Counted from the stretch's first letter, positions 28,501-37,748 are shown. The stretch: 64,000 nt of DNA from Vibrio profundi (GCF_005281835.1 NZ_RZIS01000009.1:62001-126000); one strand, 5' to 3'. Notes: a model not told the origin generated them from the sequence alone. Numbers and translations: made by a program.

Positions 28501-31500
28501 TAGTGTAGTCGCGCCGTTTGGAGCGCTGGGGACTCTGACCATAGATGAAAATGGCAATTGGCAATATGACGTTCTCGATTCAGCCGTTCAGTATTTGGGG
28601 GAAGGTGAGACTAAAACAGAAGCATTTACCATCGCGAGTCTGGATGGAACAGAACATACAGTCATCATTACCATTACAGGCGTTAATGGCTCAGCTGTCA
28701 TATCAGGCGATGCACAAGGCGCGGTACTTGAAGACAGTCATGCCACCACATTGACAGACTCTGGCAGCCTATCGATTAGCGATGAAGACCAAGGTGAATC
28801 CAAATTCGATACCGATAGCGTAGTTGCAGCGGCCGGTGTGTTGGGCAGTTTAACTATTGATGAAGACGGTAATTGGGATTACCAAGTCGATAATTCAGAG
28901 GTGCAATACCTAGGTGAAAGCGAAACCAAACTGGAAAGCTTCACCGTTTCAAGTTTAGACGGTACCACTCACACTATCGAAGTAACGATAACGGGTATCA
29001 ACGACGAAGCAGTCATTACCGGTGATGATTCTGGTTCTCTAGTAGAGGACGAAGATACGCCAAATTTAACGGAGTCAGGCCAACTCAATATTGTAGATGC
29101 TGATCAAAACCAAGCAAGATTCAACGTTTCTTCTATTGTGTCTTCGGTAGGAGCTGTTGGCGAACTGACGATCACTGAGTCAGGATGGTGGGAATATACG
29201 GTCGCTAATAGCAACGTCCAGTATTTAGCAGTCAATCAGGTGCTATCGGAAACGTTCACTGTACAAAGTATTGATGGCACCGAACATACGATAGAAATCA
29301 TTGTTACTGGGACGAATGATATCCCAAGTATTTCGGGGGATATTACTGACTCTGTAAAAGAAGAAGTAACGTTACAAACGAGTGGAAGTTTAACGGTGTC
29401 GGATGTTGATGATAGTGCCAGCCACACGTGGCGACTACTTGGAGAAAGCGACTCAACCTATGGTGAACTGACGATCGACCAATCGGGCGATTGGACATAT
29501 GTATTGGACAATGTGGCAGCACAAGGTCTAGCTGATGGAGAAACCGTTGATGAGATATTTACAGTCGAAGTCGATGATGGGTTAGGAGGAAAGTCGCAGC
29601 AAGAACTTGTAATCGAAATTCAAGGTACAAACGATGATCCGATTATATCTGGAGATAATGACGGCTTAATTGTAGAAGACTTAGTGCTGACAACTAACGG
29701 CGTGCTGAGTGTCGAAGATATCGATTTGTCAGACCAACATACTTGGTCGATTCAAGGTAACGGCGATGGGAACTACGGTTCCATTGTTATTAATCAAAGT
29801 GGCGAATGGGAGTACACCGTTGATGATTCAGCAGTACAATTCTTTGAACAAGGTGAGTTTTATTATGAGCAGACCTTTACCGCAGTCGTCGACGATGGAA
29901 ACGGTGGCACACACACATTTGCTATTGATATCGATCTTTTAGGACAGAATGACTCACCAGACATTTCAGGCACCGCAAGTCGCACAATTCGTGAAGACTC
30001 GGGAAATAAATCGCGTAGCGGTACCTTAGTATCTGGCGACCCGGATGAGAATGAATCTCACACTTGGGAAATACTTGGTGATTCAGTAGGCGTTTACGGT
30101 TCGCTTTCACTAAGCAGCAATGGAGTGTGGACGTACACTCTAGATACCACCAGCGAACAAGCAGAGAATACTCAGTCACTATCGTTAGGACAAACGGTTA
30201 GTGATACCGAGGTATTTTGGGTGCAAGTTACTGATAAACATAACCAAGTAGACACACAGCAGATAGTTGTAACGGTAAAAGGCCGAAATGATGCACCAGA
30301 GATAGACGGCGTAATTACGGGTAGTGTAACGGAAGACAGCGGTGCCGTTATTACCGCTAACGGCCAGCTTAATCATAATGACGTCGATAGTTTGGACTCC
30401 CATACTTGGTCATTACAAACCAATCAAGGTCAGTATGGCAGTATACAAATAGACTCGAACGGCGAATGGACCTACACCTTATCCAACGAGCACTCCTCAG
30501 TTCAAGCGCTACTTCCGAATGAAACGTTAACGGAAACTTTCATAGTTAAAGTAACGGACGACACTAACGACTCCAATGATTCGAATAACCAGTCCGATAC
30601 GGAAACTATCACCATTACTATTTATGGTGAAAACGATGCGCCAACGATTACGGGGGCGACAACAGGCAGTGTGATTGAAGCGACTCCGGAAAAAAGCAGT
30701 GTAGACGGAACACTTATGGCGATTGATACCGATACTAACGATTCTCATGTTTGGGAGGTCGTAGGTGAAGATGTCACTGGTGAAAGCAATGGCTTGTACG
30801 GAACGTTGAGCGTAGATGATTCTGGGCTATGGACTTACGAACTCGACAGCACGCGTTTGAGTACCTTATCAATTCCACCAGGCACTACAGAAGTAGACTC
30901 CTTTGAAGTAAAAGTGACCGACGCCAACGGGGCAGAAGAGCTAATAACCGTGAATATTTCAGTTGCTGGCGTGAATACCGATCCTGATATCGTGTTAGGT
31001 GACACGCCGACGATCGTCGAAGATGACGTTCCGAATCAAATTTCGGGAACATTCGATTCGGGTGATCCTGATTTGGGAGACTCTACAGTTTGGTCGGTCG
31101 TTACACAGGCAACTTACGGTATATTTGCAGTTGATAACAATGGTGATTGGACTTACACACTAGATAACAATAACACTGAGGTTGACGGGTTAGATGAGGG
31201 GGATAGCCTTTCAGATACCGTACAAGTGAAAGTAGTTGATTCGTTTGGGAAAGTATCGATCAAAGATTTTGAAATTGCGATTGAAGGTAACAACGATACG
31301 CCCAATATTAGCGGTGATGTAGCGAAAACGATTGTTGAAGACACCAGCAGCTTTTCAGGACAACTAGATAGCGGCGACCCCGACAATGATGACAATCATA
31401 ATTGGACGCCAAGCAGTTTAGTGGGTGACTACGGAAGCTTTGTGATGACGTCTTCAGGTGCGTGGGTATATCACTTAAATAATGAACTGGCCGAGATTCA

Positions 31501-34500
31501 ACAGCTTAATCCAAATCAAACCCTTACAGAAATCTTCAATGTTCAAGTCGAAGATAGCTTAGGTGAAATAGATAGTCACGATGTGATCATTACCATTAAA
31601 GGCTCAAATGATCTTCCGACGGTAACCGGTGATATCACAGGCACATTCATTGAAAATCAAGTAAGTTCAACGCTTAACGGCAGTATTAGCTTATCTGATA
31701 TTGATGATACCGATACACCAAGTTTTGTTGCGGGGAACTACGCTGGGAACTTTGGTCAGTTTGAGATTGATGAAGACGGTGATTGGGTCTTTACTGCCAA
31801 CACTGAGCTGTTGGAATCAATGAAGCGTGAAGAAATTCGCTCGGAAATTTTCACTGTAGTTGCGGTTGATGATTTTTATGGGGTTATCACTCAACAAATA
31901 ACCATCAATGTAGCGGGCATCAATGATAGCCCTATGGTACGGGGCGAAGATTACGGCATCGTCATAGAAGATGGCCATAACTTTGGGAGCGTTAATCACA
32001 GCCGAACGGATGGGCAGTTAAGTGTCACCGACATAGATAAAGATAGCTCTGTAGTGAGTTGGGCAATCGAAGATGGATCTGGGTTCGGAGGAGCAAATTA
32101 TGGGCAAGGTACCTACGGAACGTTAACCCTGAGCAACAATGGCCAATGGATCTATGTGCTCGATGCCAGTGACCAAGACACGCAAGATCTGGCATTCGGA
32201 CAAGTTGGAGAGGAAACGTTTTATGTGTCTGCGACAGACAATGATGGTGGAACGTCAACTTGGCATGAAATCAATATTGATGTAGTAGGCCAAGATGAAA
32301 ACGCGGGCTTTGGCGGCGGAGGAGCTCCACTTGATACGTTAACGGCGGCGTTAGTCGAAGACACCACAACGCTAGTCGACTCAGATGTACCAGAGTTACT
32401 TCCCACAAACAATATTACAGGTGTGACACCGATATCTGGAGGAGTATTCGGTACTTTACTGGATGATTCAACGCAAACGGGTGTGCCTAGCAGAGGCTGG
32501 GAATATGTACTCGACAACACCTCAGACTTGGTTCAAAACTTAGCAGAAGGCGAAGCAGTAACCGAAACGTGGCAAATAGAAACAGACCAAGGCTATTACG
32601 ATCTGGAAGTGACGATAACTGGTACCAATGATGAGCCCGTCATTACTTTTAGCGATGACCCACTTACTGAGCCTGCTGCTGGAATTACGGTTCAAGTCGG
32701 TGAAACTACCGACGATGTTTCACCTCAAGCATCTGGTGTGATTGGAGTTGAAGACCCAGACCGAAGCGATAGTCATACCTGGAGCATTAATACGCCGGGA
32801 TCGCTCGATCCGTTCGGAACGTCGAAACAGGGGACATATGGTCAAATCTCGATAGATGCTGATACCGGAGAGTGGGTCTATACGTTATCAGATAACGTTG
32901 CGGTGAATGATTTATCCCAAGGTGAAACTGCCACCGAAATGTTTGAAGTGGAAGTCTCAGATGGGCTTTCAACAGATACGAGAACTATTGAAATTCTAGT
33001 AAAAGGTGCGGCAGAAGAAGTACAGCTTGCAGACCCAGTTATTGAAATACTTGCTGTCCAAGAAGATGTCGATGATCAAGATGGTACTGATGATGGGGAT
33101 ATAACTGTAAGCGGAACCCTAAGTGTCCCAGCTGGTCTAGGTGCAACGGCGACTTGGACATTAGTAGACGGTTTTGGTGCCTATGGTGACATTAGCGTGG
33201 CAGCAGATGGTAGTTGGGTCTACACATTAGACAATGAAAGTAACGCGGTTCAATCGCTCCAAAAAAATGAGCAAGTACAAGATGTATTTACGTTGTATGT
33301 GGTCGACGAAAACGGAAAAACAGTTGTAGATACTGATGGTGCGCCGCAACTCTTGGAAATAGAAGTAGGCGTAACTGGTACTGAAGATGCACCAAATATC
33401 ACTGGTGTGCTCTCTGCAAGCACAGATGCTAACAATACATCAACGATCAGTGGTGATTTAGCTCCAGGTGATATTGATACCAATGACAGTCATACGTGGA
33501 TCGCCGGAGCACAATCCGGAAATTACGGTACATTCAGTCTCGATAGCAATGGAACTTGGACGTACGACTTAAATGAAAGCTTACCCACCTTAATTGAACT
33601 GAACGGAAGAGATTCTTCACCTTTACAAGAAACCTTTACGGTCAAAGTGAAAGATATTCACGATCTTGAATCAGAAAAAGAGGTGGTAGTCACCATCAAC
33701 GGAGTTAATGAATCTCCAACGATTTCCGGTGATGTATCCGCTAGTTTTAGCGAAGACGGCCAAATTACTCAAACGTTACAGCTTAGCGGAGATGATATTG
33801 ATGCTGGAGATACCGTAACTTTTGCTGCCAAAAGTTTAAACGGTACCTACGGGCTGTTTATCATAGATGCTGCCGGAGAGTGGAGCTATACCATTTATAA
33901 CGATGAGCCTCATCTCCAAGCAATGGCTGAAGGCGAAGTCGTAACAGAAAGCTTTGTTGTTTTTGCTGCCGATGACTTAGGGGCCGAGGTAAGCCAAGTC
34001 GTGACGGTTACCGTAACAGGCTCAAATGATAATCCAGTTCTATCCGGAGATGCATCTGGCGTGGTTGATGAAGCCAATGGCAGTAGCGCAAGCGGCCAAC
34101 TGGTTACCTCAGACACTGATCTAGGTGACAATGTCACCTATGATACGGTCGACCATAACGGTTTGTATGGTGACCTTGCGATCAGCTTAGATGGTGAGTG
34201 GACATACGTCGTCGATGATACTGCGAGTGCGGTAAATGCATTGGCAGTGGGAGAAACATTGATCGATACCATCCAAGTTCAAGCGGAAGACAGTGAAGGC
34301 GACATTTCAAATATCATGTCAATAAGTATCACCATTAACGGAACTAATGATGCTCCAGAAATTGCAGCGGTAGCAACGCAATCCATATTGGAAGGCGAGT
34401 TGAATCCGCTGACGGGTACGTTTGATAGCGGAGACCCAGATACCAGTGACGAACATAATTGGGCGGTCATTGTCACAGATGATAGAGGAGAACTGTCCGT

Positions 34501-36193
34501 TGATAGCGCAACAGGAGAGTGGACATTTGAGCTTGATAGTAGCCATGCAGATATCGAAGCATTGGCTGTTGGGGAAACACTGTTACTGAGTTACACCGTG
34601 GAAGTGGCTGATGAACTCGAAGAGTCGGATTCAACTGTCATTCAATTTGAAGTGACAGGAACCAACGACATGCCGAATGTTGTTTTGGGCAACAGTGTGA
34701 TTTCTGGTGACATTGACGCTGATAGTGCAGAAACATCGGCGTCAGGGACGGTAGAAATCAGTGACCTAGATGCGTCAGATAGCCACGTGTTCACTTTAAC
34801 GGGCGGAGTACAAACATTAGCGGGCAATTTTGGACAAATAACCGTTGATCCAACGAATGGTGATTGGACCTATCAACTCAACGTAGCATCAGGGTTATTA
34901 CTCAAAAATGAATTGGTGAATGACACCTTTACGATGCTCATTGATGATCAAAATGGTGGGGTAGTCAGCCAAATAGTCACACTCAATATACAAGGGACAG
35001 ACGATTCCCCAGTGATTAGCGGTACAAGCATTGGACAAGTTAAGGAAGATTACATCAATGATGTATCGGGTTCGCTGAGTGCGACGGATACAGAAACAAA
35101 CAGTGGAAGCCTAACTTGGCAGTTAATAAGTAGCTCATCGGGGCAATACGGAAACCTCAGCTTTAACGCCGCTACTGGGGCGTGGATATACAGCTTGACC
35201 GCGGGCTCGACCAATGCGATGCCAGCAAACACAACAGATATGGATGAATTCATCATCGAAGTTTCCGATGGTGTGAATACGACACAGGAAACCATCAGTA
35301 TTTCGGTGGTCGCCAATCACGTTCAGCAGGGGGCGGTTGGCTATGATTTACTCGCAGCGACGAGCGAAGATGAATGGTTATGGGGTGGGCCAACCAATCT
35401 ATCTGATACGGGCCAAAAGGATACTTTTGTATGGACGGATACCACAGTTGGCACAGCACTTGTATCAGGTTTGGACTATATAAAAGATTTTGACGCAACA
35501 GAGGACGCCATTGATTTGCAATCGTTCTTCAATGTTGTTGATGTTTGGGATTCATCTGACGTTTCACAGCAAATTACGCTAAACGAAGTCGGCGGTGAAA
35601 CCCACATCGAACTATATGATGCGAACAGTAATCTGGTTCAAACCATTATTTTACAGGGCGTTTCGTTAGATGAGTTCGCCGAAACGACCACGAATGGTAT
35701 GACTAACGATGAACTAGTAAGTTATCTGGTTAGTGAGCAGAAAGTTGTAATTTCGGACACTATGGGGCACGAAGGAAGCGATATTCTTTCAGGTACTCTA
35801 AATGATGAGATATTGAAAGGGGGCGACGGTGAAGACATATTCTATATGCTGGAAGAGCGTGCTGGCACGCCAATTGACCCGGTCACAAAAACTATTGCCG
35901 ACTTTGATTTGGCAAATGATGTTGTTGATATTAGTGAGCTACTTCCTGATTTTCCTGATATGCAAGATTTGTTGGCGCACATTGATGTCGAAGTAACCGA
36001 CGACGCCAATGATCCACTTGATAGTACAAATACGCAATTGTCGATTACTGATGAAAATGGCGGTGTAACCGAGGTCAATATTAGCAATATGGGCTGGACG
36101 GAACTTGGTATTGCCGACGTCGCAAATGCGACCGATGAAACTGTGATAACCGCCTTAGTCGATCAATTGAAAGTTGTACAAATCAGCGAATAA
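22568..36193 (+). CDS. Giant VCBS-repeat adhesin, type I secretion substrate
   Basis: A 4541-residue acidic surface protein. Residues 1-100 look like a short LapA-type retention module: after LDGLLALLEQGLDPTA comes PAAN (86-89), where LapG-cleaved adhesins have TAAG/PAAG, then a Gly/Ser linker. From about residue 255 to 4250 there are about 36 VCBS-like domains of roughly 100 residues, many with the IDENGNWQY and VQYLGE core. The C terminus has an RTX-like motif (GSDILSGTLNDE...GGDGEDIF, near 4400) and ends in a T1SS_VCA0849-type target domain. It should be exported in one step by a LapBCE-type system and hold cells to surfaces or each other. No transporter genes adjoin it. AAGGAAG precedes the ATG by 6 bases. 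Candidate SypG/sigma54 signals upstream link it to the syp locus. Confidence 0.93.
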   Translation: MNTPIQLPAGLQIAITPTGEVKFLREGEYPEAGDIVIASDDYDVLEKIGIVIEPSSEQSSPLEDLDGLLALLEQGLDPTALEELAPAANTVSGSGLTSIETIERDAKETLANTLFETNGNSQAFESEDLSLFDDLIYQNTNASPIVFDETRTFTEESGASLLSVTPPFDSDDASLIITITELPSLGLISHLDGTPIEVGDRLTLTQLNELCFHAPEDCEDGEIAGVLSYNVDDGSGASNSVQQASVQILLESVNDAPIAFNDEGTLQENQVLISTLPASTDVDGTIASYQLAQAPESGTVVVANDGSYSFDATSDFDYLAEGEQTQVTFTYLTVDNEGLESEEQTVTITVLGTNDAAIIAGTDTGDVTEDTDDPQISTTGQLTVFDVDGESEQIIDSDNVTTSLDNLGSLVIGANGAWEYTVQDSLIQYLGEGETKQEEFTVYSIDGTEHVILVTITGVNDSAEISGDVIDQVIEDDDSPTLVTNGQLVVQDIDGHDEEAFIPSTLSAPEGAIGQMTIDDNGEWEFALDNDLIQYLKDGETITQVYSVESNDGTEQSISIQIIGTNDSAIITGDANGEVVEDESIILTDTGSLRLSDIDGEEEEAFDPGSVTPSVGALGSLTIDEDGDWVYQVENSDVQYLGEGDTKVETFTVESLDGTEHVITITLTGVNDSAVITGQATGAVTEDDAVTTLTDSGVLNVSDDDQNQAEFDIDSVVASADTLGALTIDENGNWQYSVANTSVQYLGENETKLETFTVETQDGTQHTIEVTISGINDSAVITGEAVGAVTESASETTLTDSGTLTASDADQNQSQFDTSSVTPSAGALGVLSINEAGEWQYSIDNDLVQYLGDGDTKVESFTVSSLDGTEHTIEVTITGINNSATISGEATGGVVEGSGGVTLTEIGTLSVTDVDQAESKFDVNSVVTPVGALGSLTIDENGNWQYDVLDSAVQYLGEDETKTEAFTIASVDGTEHTVIITITGVNGSAVISGDAQGAVLEDSHSTTLTDSGSLLIDDEDQGESKFDSNSVVAEAGVLGNLIIDEGGNWDYQVDNSEVQYLGENETKLESFTVSSLDGTTHTIEVTITGINDQAAITGDDVGSLIEDESLVTLEEKGSLRVLDTDQNQSEFNTDPNSIVASVDALGSLTIDEDGDWVYQVDNNDVQYLGEGDTKVETFTVESLDGTEHVITITLTGVNDSAVITGEATGAVIEDDAVTTLTDSGVLNVSDNDQNQAEFDIDSVVASADALGTLTIDENGNWQYFVVNAAVQYLGENETKLETFTVETQDGTQHTTEVTISGINDSAVITGEAVGAVTESASETTLTDSGTLTASDADQNQSQFDTSSVTPSAGALGVLSINEAGEWQYSVENDLVQYLGDGDTKVESFIVASLDGTEHTIEVTITGINNSATISGEVTGGVVEGSGGVTLSETGTLSVTDVDQAESRFDVNSVVAPLGALGILTIDENGNWQYDVLDSVVQYLGEDETKIEAFTIASLDGTKHTVIITITGVNGSAVISGDALGAVLEDSHATILTDSGSLSIDDEDQGESKFDTDSVVAAPDVLGSLTIDEDGNWDYQVDNSEVQYLGENETKLEGFTVSSLDGTTHSIEVTITGINDKAVITGDGVGSLIEDELLVTLEETGSLRVLDTDQNQSEFNIDPNSIVASVDALGSLTIDEDGDWVYQVDNNDVQYLGEGETKVETFTVESLDGTEHTVTITLTGVNDSAVITGKATGAVVEDDAVTTLTDSGVLNVSDDDQNQAEFDIDSVVASADTLGALTIDENGNWQYSVANTSVQYLGENETKLETFTVETLDGTQQTIEVTISGINDNAVITGDVVGAVTESASETTLTDNGTLTASDADQNQSQFDTNSVTPSAGALGVLSINEAGEWQYSVENGLVQYLGDGETKVESFTVASLDGTEHTIEVTITGINNSATISGEVTGGVVEGSGGVTLSETGTLSVTDVDQDESRFDVNSVVAPFGALGTLTIDENGNWQYDVLDSAVQYLGEGETKTEAFTIASLDGTEHTVIITITGVNGSAVISGDAQGAVLEDSHATTLTDSGSLSISDEDQGESKFDTDSVVAAAGVLGSLTIDEDGNWDYQVDNSEVQYLGESETKLESFTVSSLDGTTHTIEVTITGINDEAVITGDDSGSLVEDEDTPNLTESGQLNIVDADQNQARFNVSSIVSSVGAVGELTITESGWWEYTVANSNVQYLAVNQVLSETFTVQSIDGTEHTIEIIVTGTNDIPSISGDITDSVKEEVTLQTSGSLTVSDVDDSASHTWRLLGESDSTYGELTIDQSGDWTYVLDNVAAQGLADGETVDEIFTVEVDDGLGGKSQQELVIEIQGTNDDPIISGDNDGLIVEDLVLTTNGVLSVEDIDLSDQHTWSIQGNGDGNYGSIVINQSGEWEYTVDDSAVQFFEQGEFYYEQTFTAVVDDGNGGTHTFAIDIDLLGQNDSPDISGTASRTIREDSGNKSRSGTLVSGDPDENESHTWEILGDSVGVYGSLSLSSNGVWTYTLDTTSEQAENTQSLSLGQTVSDTEVFWVQVTDKHNQVDTQQIVVTVKGRNDAPEIDGVITGSVTEDSGAVITANGQLNHNDVDSLDSHTWSLQTNQGQYGSIQIDSNGEWTYTLSNEHSSVQALLPNETLTETFIVKVTDDTNDSNDSNNQSDTETITITIYGENDAPTITGATTGSVIEATPEKSSVDGTLMAIDTDTNDSHVWEVVGEDVTGESNGLYGTLSVDDSGLWTYELDSTRLSTLSIPPGTTEVDSFEVKVTDANGAEELITVNISVAGVNTDPDIVLGDTPTIVEDDVPNQISGTFDSGDPDLGDSTVWSVVTQATYGIFAVDNNGDWTYTLDNNNTEVDGLDEGDSLSDTVQVKVVDSFGKVSIKDFEIAIEGNNDTPNISGDVAKTIVEDTSSFSGQLDSGDPDNDDNHNWTPSSLVGDYGSFVMTSSGAWVYHLNNELAEIQQLNPNQTLTEIFNVQVEDSLGEIDSHDVIITIKGSNDLPTVTGDITGTFIENQVSSTLNGSISLSDIDDTDTPSFVAGNYAGNFGQFEIDEDGDWVFTANTELLESMKREEIRSEIFTVVAVDDFYGVITQQITINVAGINDSPMVRGEDYGIVIEDGHNFGSVNHSRTDGQLSVTDIDKDSSVVSWAIEDGSGFGGANYGQGTYGTLTLSNNGQWIYVLDASDQDTQDLAFGQVGEETFYVSATDNDGGTSTWHEINIDVVGQDENAGFGGGGAPLDTLTAALVEDTTTLVDSDVPELLPTNNITGVTPISGGVFGTLLDDSTQTGVPSRGWEYVLDNTSDLVQNLAEGEAVTETWQIETDQGYYDLEVTITGTNDEPVITFSDDPLTEPAAGITVQVGETTDDVSPQASGVIGVEDPDRSDSHTWSINTPGSLDPFGTSKQGTYGQISIDADTGEWVYTLSDNVAVNDLSQGETATEMFEVEVSDGLSTDTRTIEILVKGAAEEVQLADPVIEILAVQEDVDDQDGTDDGDITVSGTLSVPAGLGATATWTLVDGFGAYGDISVAADGSWVYTLDNESNAVQSLQKNEQVQDVFTLYVVDENGKTVVDTDGAPQLLEIEVGVTGTEDAPNITGVLSASTDANNTSTISGDLAPGDIDTNDSHTWIAGAQSGNYGTFSLDSNGTWTYDLNESLPTLIELNGRDSSPLQETFTVKVKDIHDLESEKEVVVTINGVNESPTISGDVSASFSEDGQITQTLQLSGDDIDAGDTVTFAAKSLNGTYGLFIIDAAGEWSYTIYNDEPHLQAMAEGEVVTESFVVFAADDLGAEVSQVVTVTVTGSNDNPVLSGDASGVVDEANGSSASGQLVTSDTDLGDNVTYDTVDHNGLYGDLAISLDGEWTYVVDDTASAVNALAVGETLIDTIQVQAEDSEGDISNIMSISITINGTNDAPEIAAVATQSILEGELNPLTGTFDSGDPDTSDEHNWAVIVTDDRGELSVDSATGEWTFELDSSHADIEALAVGETLLLSYTVEVADELEESDSTVIQFEVTGTNDMPNVVLGNSVISGDIDADSAETSASGTVEISDLDASDSHVFTLTGGVQTLAGNFGQITVDPTNGDWTYQLNVASGLLLKNELVNDTFTMLIDDQNGGVVSQIVTLNIQGTDDSPVISGTSIGQVKEDYINDVSGSLSATDTETNSGSLTWQLISSSSGQYGNLSFNAATGAWIYSLTAGSTNAMPANTTDMDEFIIEVSDGVNTTQETISISVVANHVQQGAVGYDLLAATSEDEWLWGGPTNLSDTGQKDTFVWTDTTVGTALVSGLDYIKDFDATEDAIDLQSFFNVVDVWDSSDVSQQITLNEVGGETHIELYDANSNLVQTIILQGVSLDEFAETTTNGMTNDELVSYLVSEQKVVISDTMGHEGSDILSGTLNDEILKGGDGEDIFYMLEERAGTPIDPVTKTIADFDLANDVVDISELLPDFPDMQDLLAHIDVEVTDDANDPLDSTNTQLSITDENGGVTEVNISNMGWTELGIADVANATDETVITALVDQLKVVQISE
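24419..25999 (+). repeat. Super-repeat copy 1 (five VCBS domains)
   Basis: First copy of a 1581-bp in-frame unit (527 codons, about five VCBS domains, each distinct from the others). The unit beginning CTTGGCTCAC at 24419 recurs at 26000 and 27581, exactly 1581 bases apart each time. DNA is nearly identical over long stretches, so this is recent duplication rather than ancient domain repeats. Confidence 0.9.
26000..27580 (+). repeat. Super-repeat copy 2
   Basis: Second 1581-bp copy, the same order of five domain types as copy 1 with scattered base changes and no net length change. Confidence 0.9.
27581..29010 (+). repeat. Super-repeat copy 3 (incomplete)
   Basis: Third copy, closely matching for about 1430 bases. 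Near 29010 the similarity falls off and the following domain (DEAVITG...) is only an ordinary relative, so the array ends here. Confidence 0.85.
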
Positions 36194-36641
36194 TACCTTT
36201 TAGAAATACGTGAATTAGGCCCACTACAGGATAGCTTGTAGTGGGTTTCTTACTATAGTCAGCCCAAAAAGTGTTCAAATTAACTAGAAAAGTGAAAATC
36301 TTTATTCGACAGAATGCATTTTTTTACCGTGCCTAATTCACAGTTTACTTTATCGACCATGATCCGGTACGCACTAATAGGGCTAAAAAAGGTCAATAAG
36401 TGGATTTTGCTTGATTATTCCCTAAACTTATATCAAGCAGTGATTTTGTGCATATTTGTAATTAATAACCATAATATTCGAGCGGTTAGATGCACCAGAA
36501 GAATAATTTCGGGAATTAGTTATCAATATTTCAGTGAATACAAGGTATTCAAATGCAAGGAAAATGAGTCACTCATAATAATTTAGAAACCAAGTGTTTT
36601 TGGTTTTCTAAATGGATTAATAAAGAGAAAGGAAACTCAAT
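36194..36641. other. Intergenic region between adhesin and proX
   Basis: This 448-base A+T-rich gap begins with the adhesin terminator. The rest should hold the proXWV promoter, but I cannot pick a clear element. A 90-codon open frame at 36314-36586 has no ribosome site or protein-like composition and is not called. Confidence 0.55.
36220..36252 (+). terminator. Rho-independent terminator after the adhesin gene
   Basis: CCCACTACA (36220-36228) pairs with TGTAGTGGG (36237-36245), followed by TTTCTT, 26 bases after the adhesin stop. Confidence 0.85.
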
Positions 36642-37631
36642 ATGAAATACAAGTTAAGCGCCATGTTTATGTTAGCTGCAACAGCAACTAACGCAAATGC
36701 CGGAGAATGTGGCAGCGTAACAATTGCGGACATGAACTGGAACTCAGCAACGCTGATTGCCAATATCGACCAATTTATCTTGGAACACGGCTACGATTGT
36801 GATGCGGAGCTTATCCCTGGTGATACGATGCCAACAGGCACATCGATGATCGAAAAAGGTCAGCCAGATGTAGCTCCGGAACTTTGGAGTAACGCTCTAA
36901 AAGACGCATTAGATAAAGGTGTCGAAGAGAAGCGTTTACGCTATGCAGGTAAGTCACTTGTGAATGGCGGTGAAGAAGGCTTTTGGATCCCAGCTTATCT
37001 CGTTGAACAATATCCAGAGATGGCAACCATCGATGGTATTCGTAAAAATGCCAAGCTGTTCAAACACCCAGAAGATCCTGATACCTCTGCATTTTACAGC
37101 TGCCCGGCTGGTTGGAACTGCCAAATCAGCGCAGGTAACCTATATCGAGCGCTAAATCTTGAAGAAAGCGGCTTTAGCATTGTTGACCCAGGCTCAAGTG
37201 CTGGTCTTTCAGGTTCCATTGCAAAAGCTTATGAACGTGAAGAAGCGTGGTTCGGTTATTACTGGGCACCAACTGCGGTACTTGGTAAGTACGAAATGGT
37301 CAAAGTAGATTTTGGTAGCGGTATTGATGAAAACGAATTTCTGAACTGTACTACTCAAGAAGGCTGTGAATCGCCGAAAGCAACAATGTACCCGCCATCA
37401 CCAGTTCACACAATCACGACAGAAAGCTTTGCTTCTCGTGTTCCAGAAGCATACGACTACTTTACCAAACGTGGTTTTACCAATGAAAAAATGAACCAAC
37501 TGCTTGCCTGGATGGAAGATAATCAAGCTGATGGTGAAGAAGCAATGATCCACTTTTTAAGTGAGTACCCAGAAATTTGGCACCCTTGGGTTTCTCAAGA
37601 AGTTGCTAAGAAAGTTGAAGCGGAACTTTAA
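36642..37631 (+). CDS. proX: Glycine betaine/choline ABC transporter, substrate-binding protein
   Basis: A 329-residue periplasmic protein with a signal peptide (residues 1-20, ending NANA). The mature part is the ProX/OpuAC fold, starting CGSVTIADMNWNSATLIA and ending HPWVSQEVAKKVEAEL; Trp/Tyr residues (WNSA, WFGYYWAP) can form the aromatic box that binds quaternary amines. It should capture betaine, choline or proline betaine for osmoprotection. AAAGGAAA precedes the ATG. It is the first gene of a proX-proW-proV unit, with the order reversed relative to E. coli. The exact substrate is not fixed by sequence. Confidence 0.92.
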   Translation: MKYKLSAMFMLAATATNANAGECGSVTIADMNWNSATLIANIDQFILEHGYDCDAELIPGDTMPTGTSMIEKGQPDVAPELWSNALKDALDKGVEEKRLRYAGKSLVNGGEEGFWIPAYLVEQYPEMATIDGIRKNAKLFKHPEDPDTSAFYSCPAGWNCQISAGNLYRALNLEESGFSIVDPGSSAGLSGSIAKAYEREEAWFGYYWAPTAVLGKYEMVKVDFGSGIDENEFLNCTTQEGCESPKATMYPPSPVHTITTESFASRVPEAYDYFTKRGFTNEKMNQLLAWMEDNQADGEEAMIHFLSEYPEIWHPWVSQEVAKKVEAEL

Positions 37632-37689
37632 GCTACTCCCGTAGATACTGACATGGAAATAACGTCGCTATACTTGATGTTATTCATTA

Positions 37690-37733
37690 TTCGAAGCCCT
37701 TAGCTTGCTAATAAAGAGTTAAGTGGCTTCGAA
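37690..37733 (+). other. Intercistronic hairpin between proX and proW
   Basis: TTCGAAGCC (37690-37698) pairs with GGCTTCGAA (37725-37733), with a weaker CTTA/TAAG pair inside. No T-run follows. Such a hairpin would protect the 3' end of the proX message and let the binding protein be made in excess over the membrane parts. That role is inferred. Confidence 0.55.
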
Positions 37734-37748
37734 CTATAAGGATATAAA

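Noticed and set aside
25009-28557. Three antisense open frames of 128 codons spaced by 1581 bases inside the adhesin gene
   Set aside because: They recur only because the super-repeat recurs; they have no ribosome sites and the sense frame is clearly the coding one.
24419-29010. Regular repeats that could suggest a CRISPR array
   Set aside because: Repeats are 1581 bases, in frame and coding for VCBS domains; there are no short direct repeats with unique spacers and no cas genes.
36314-36586. 90-codon open frame between adhesin and proX
   Set aside because: No ribosome site, A+T-rich low-complexity product, no recognisable domain.
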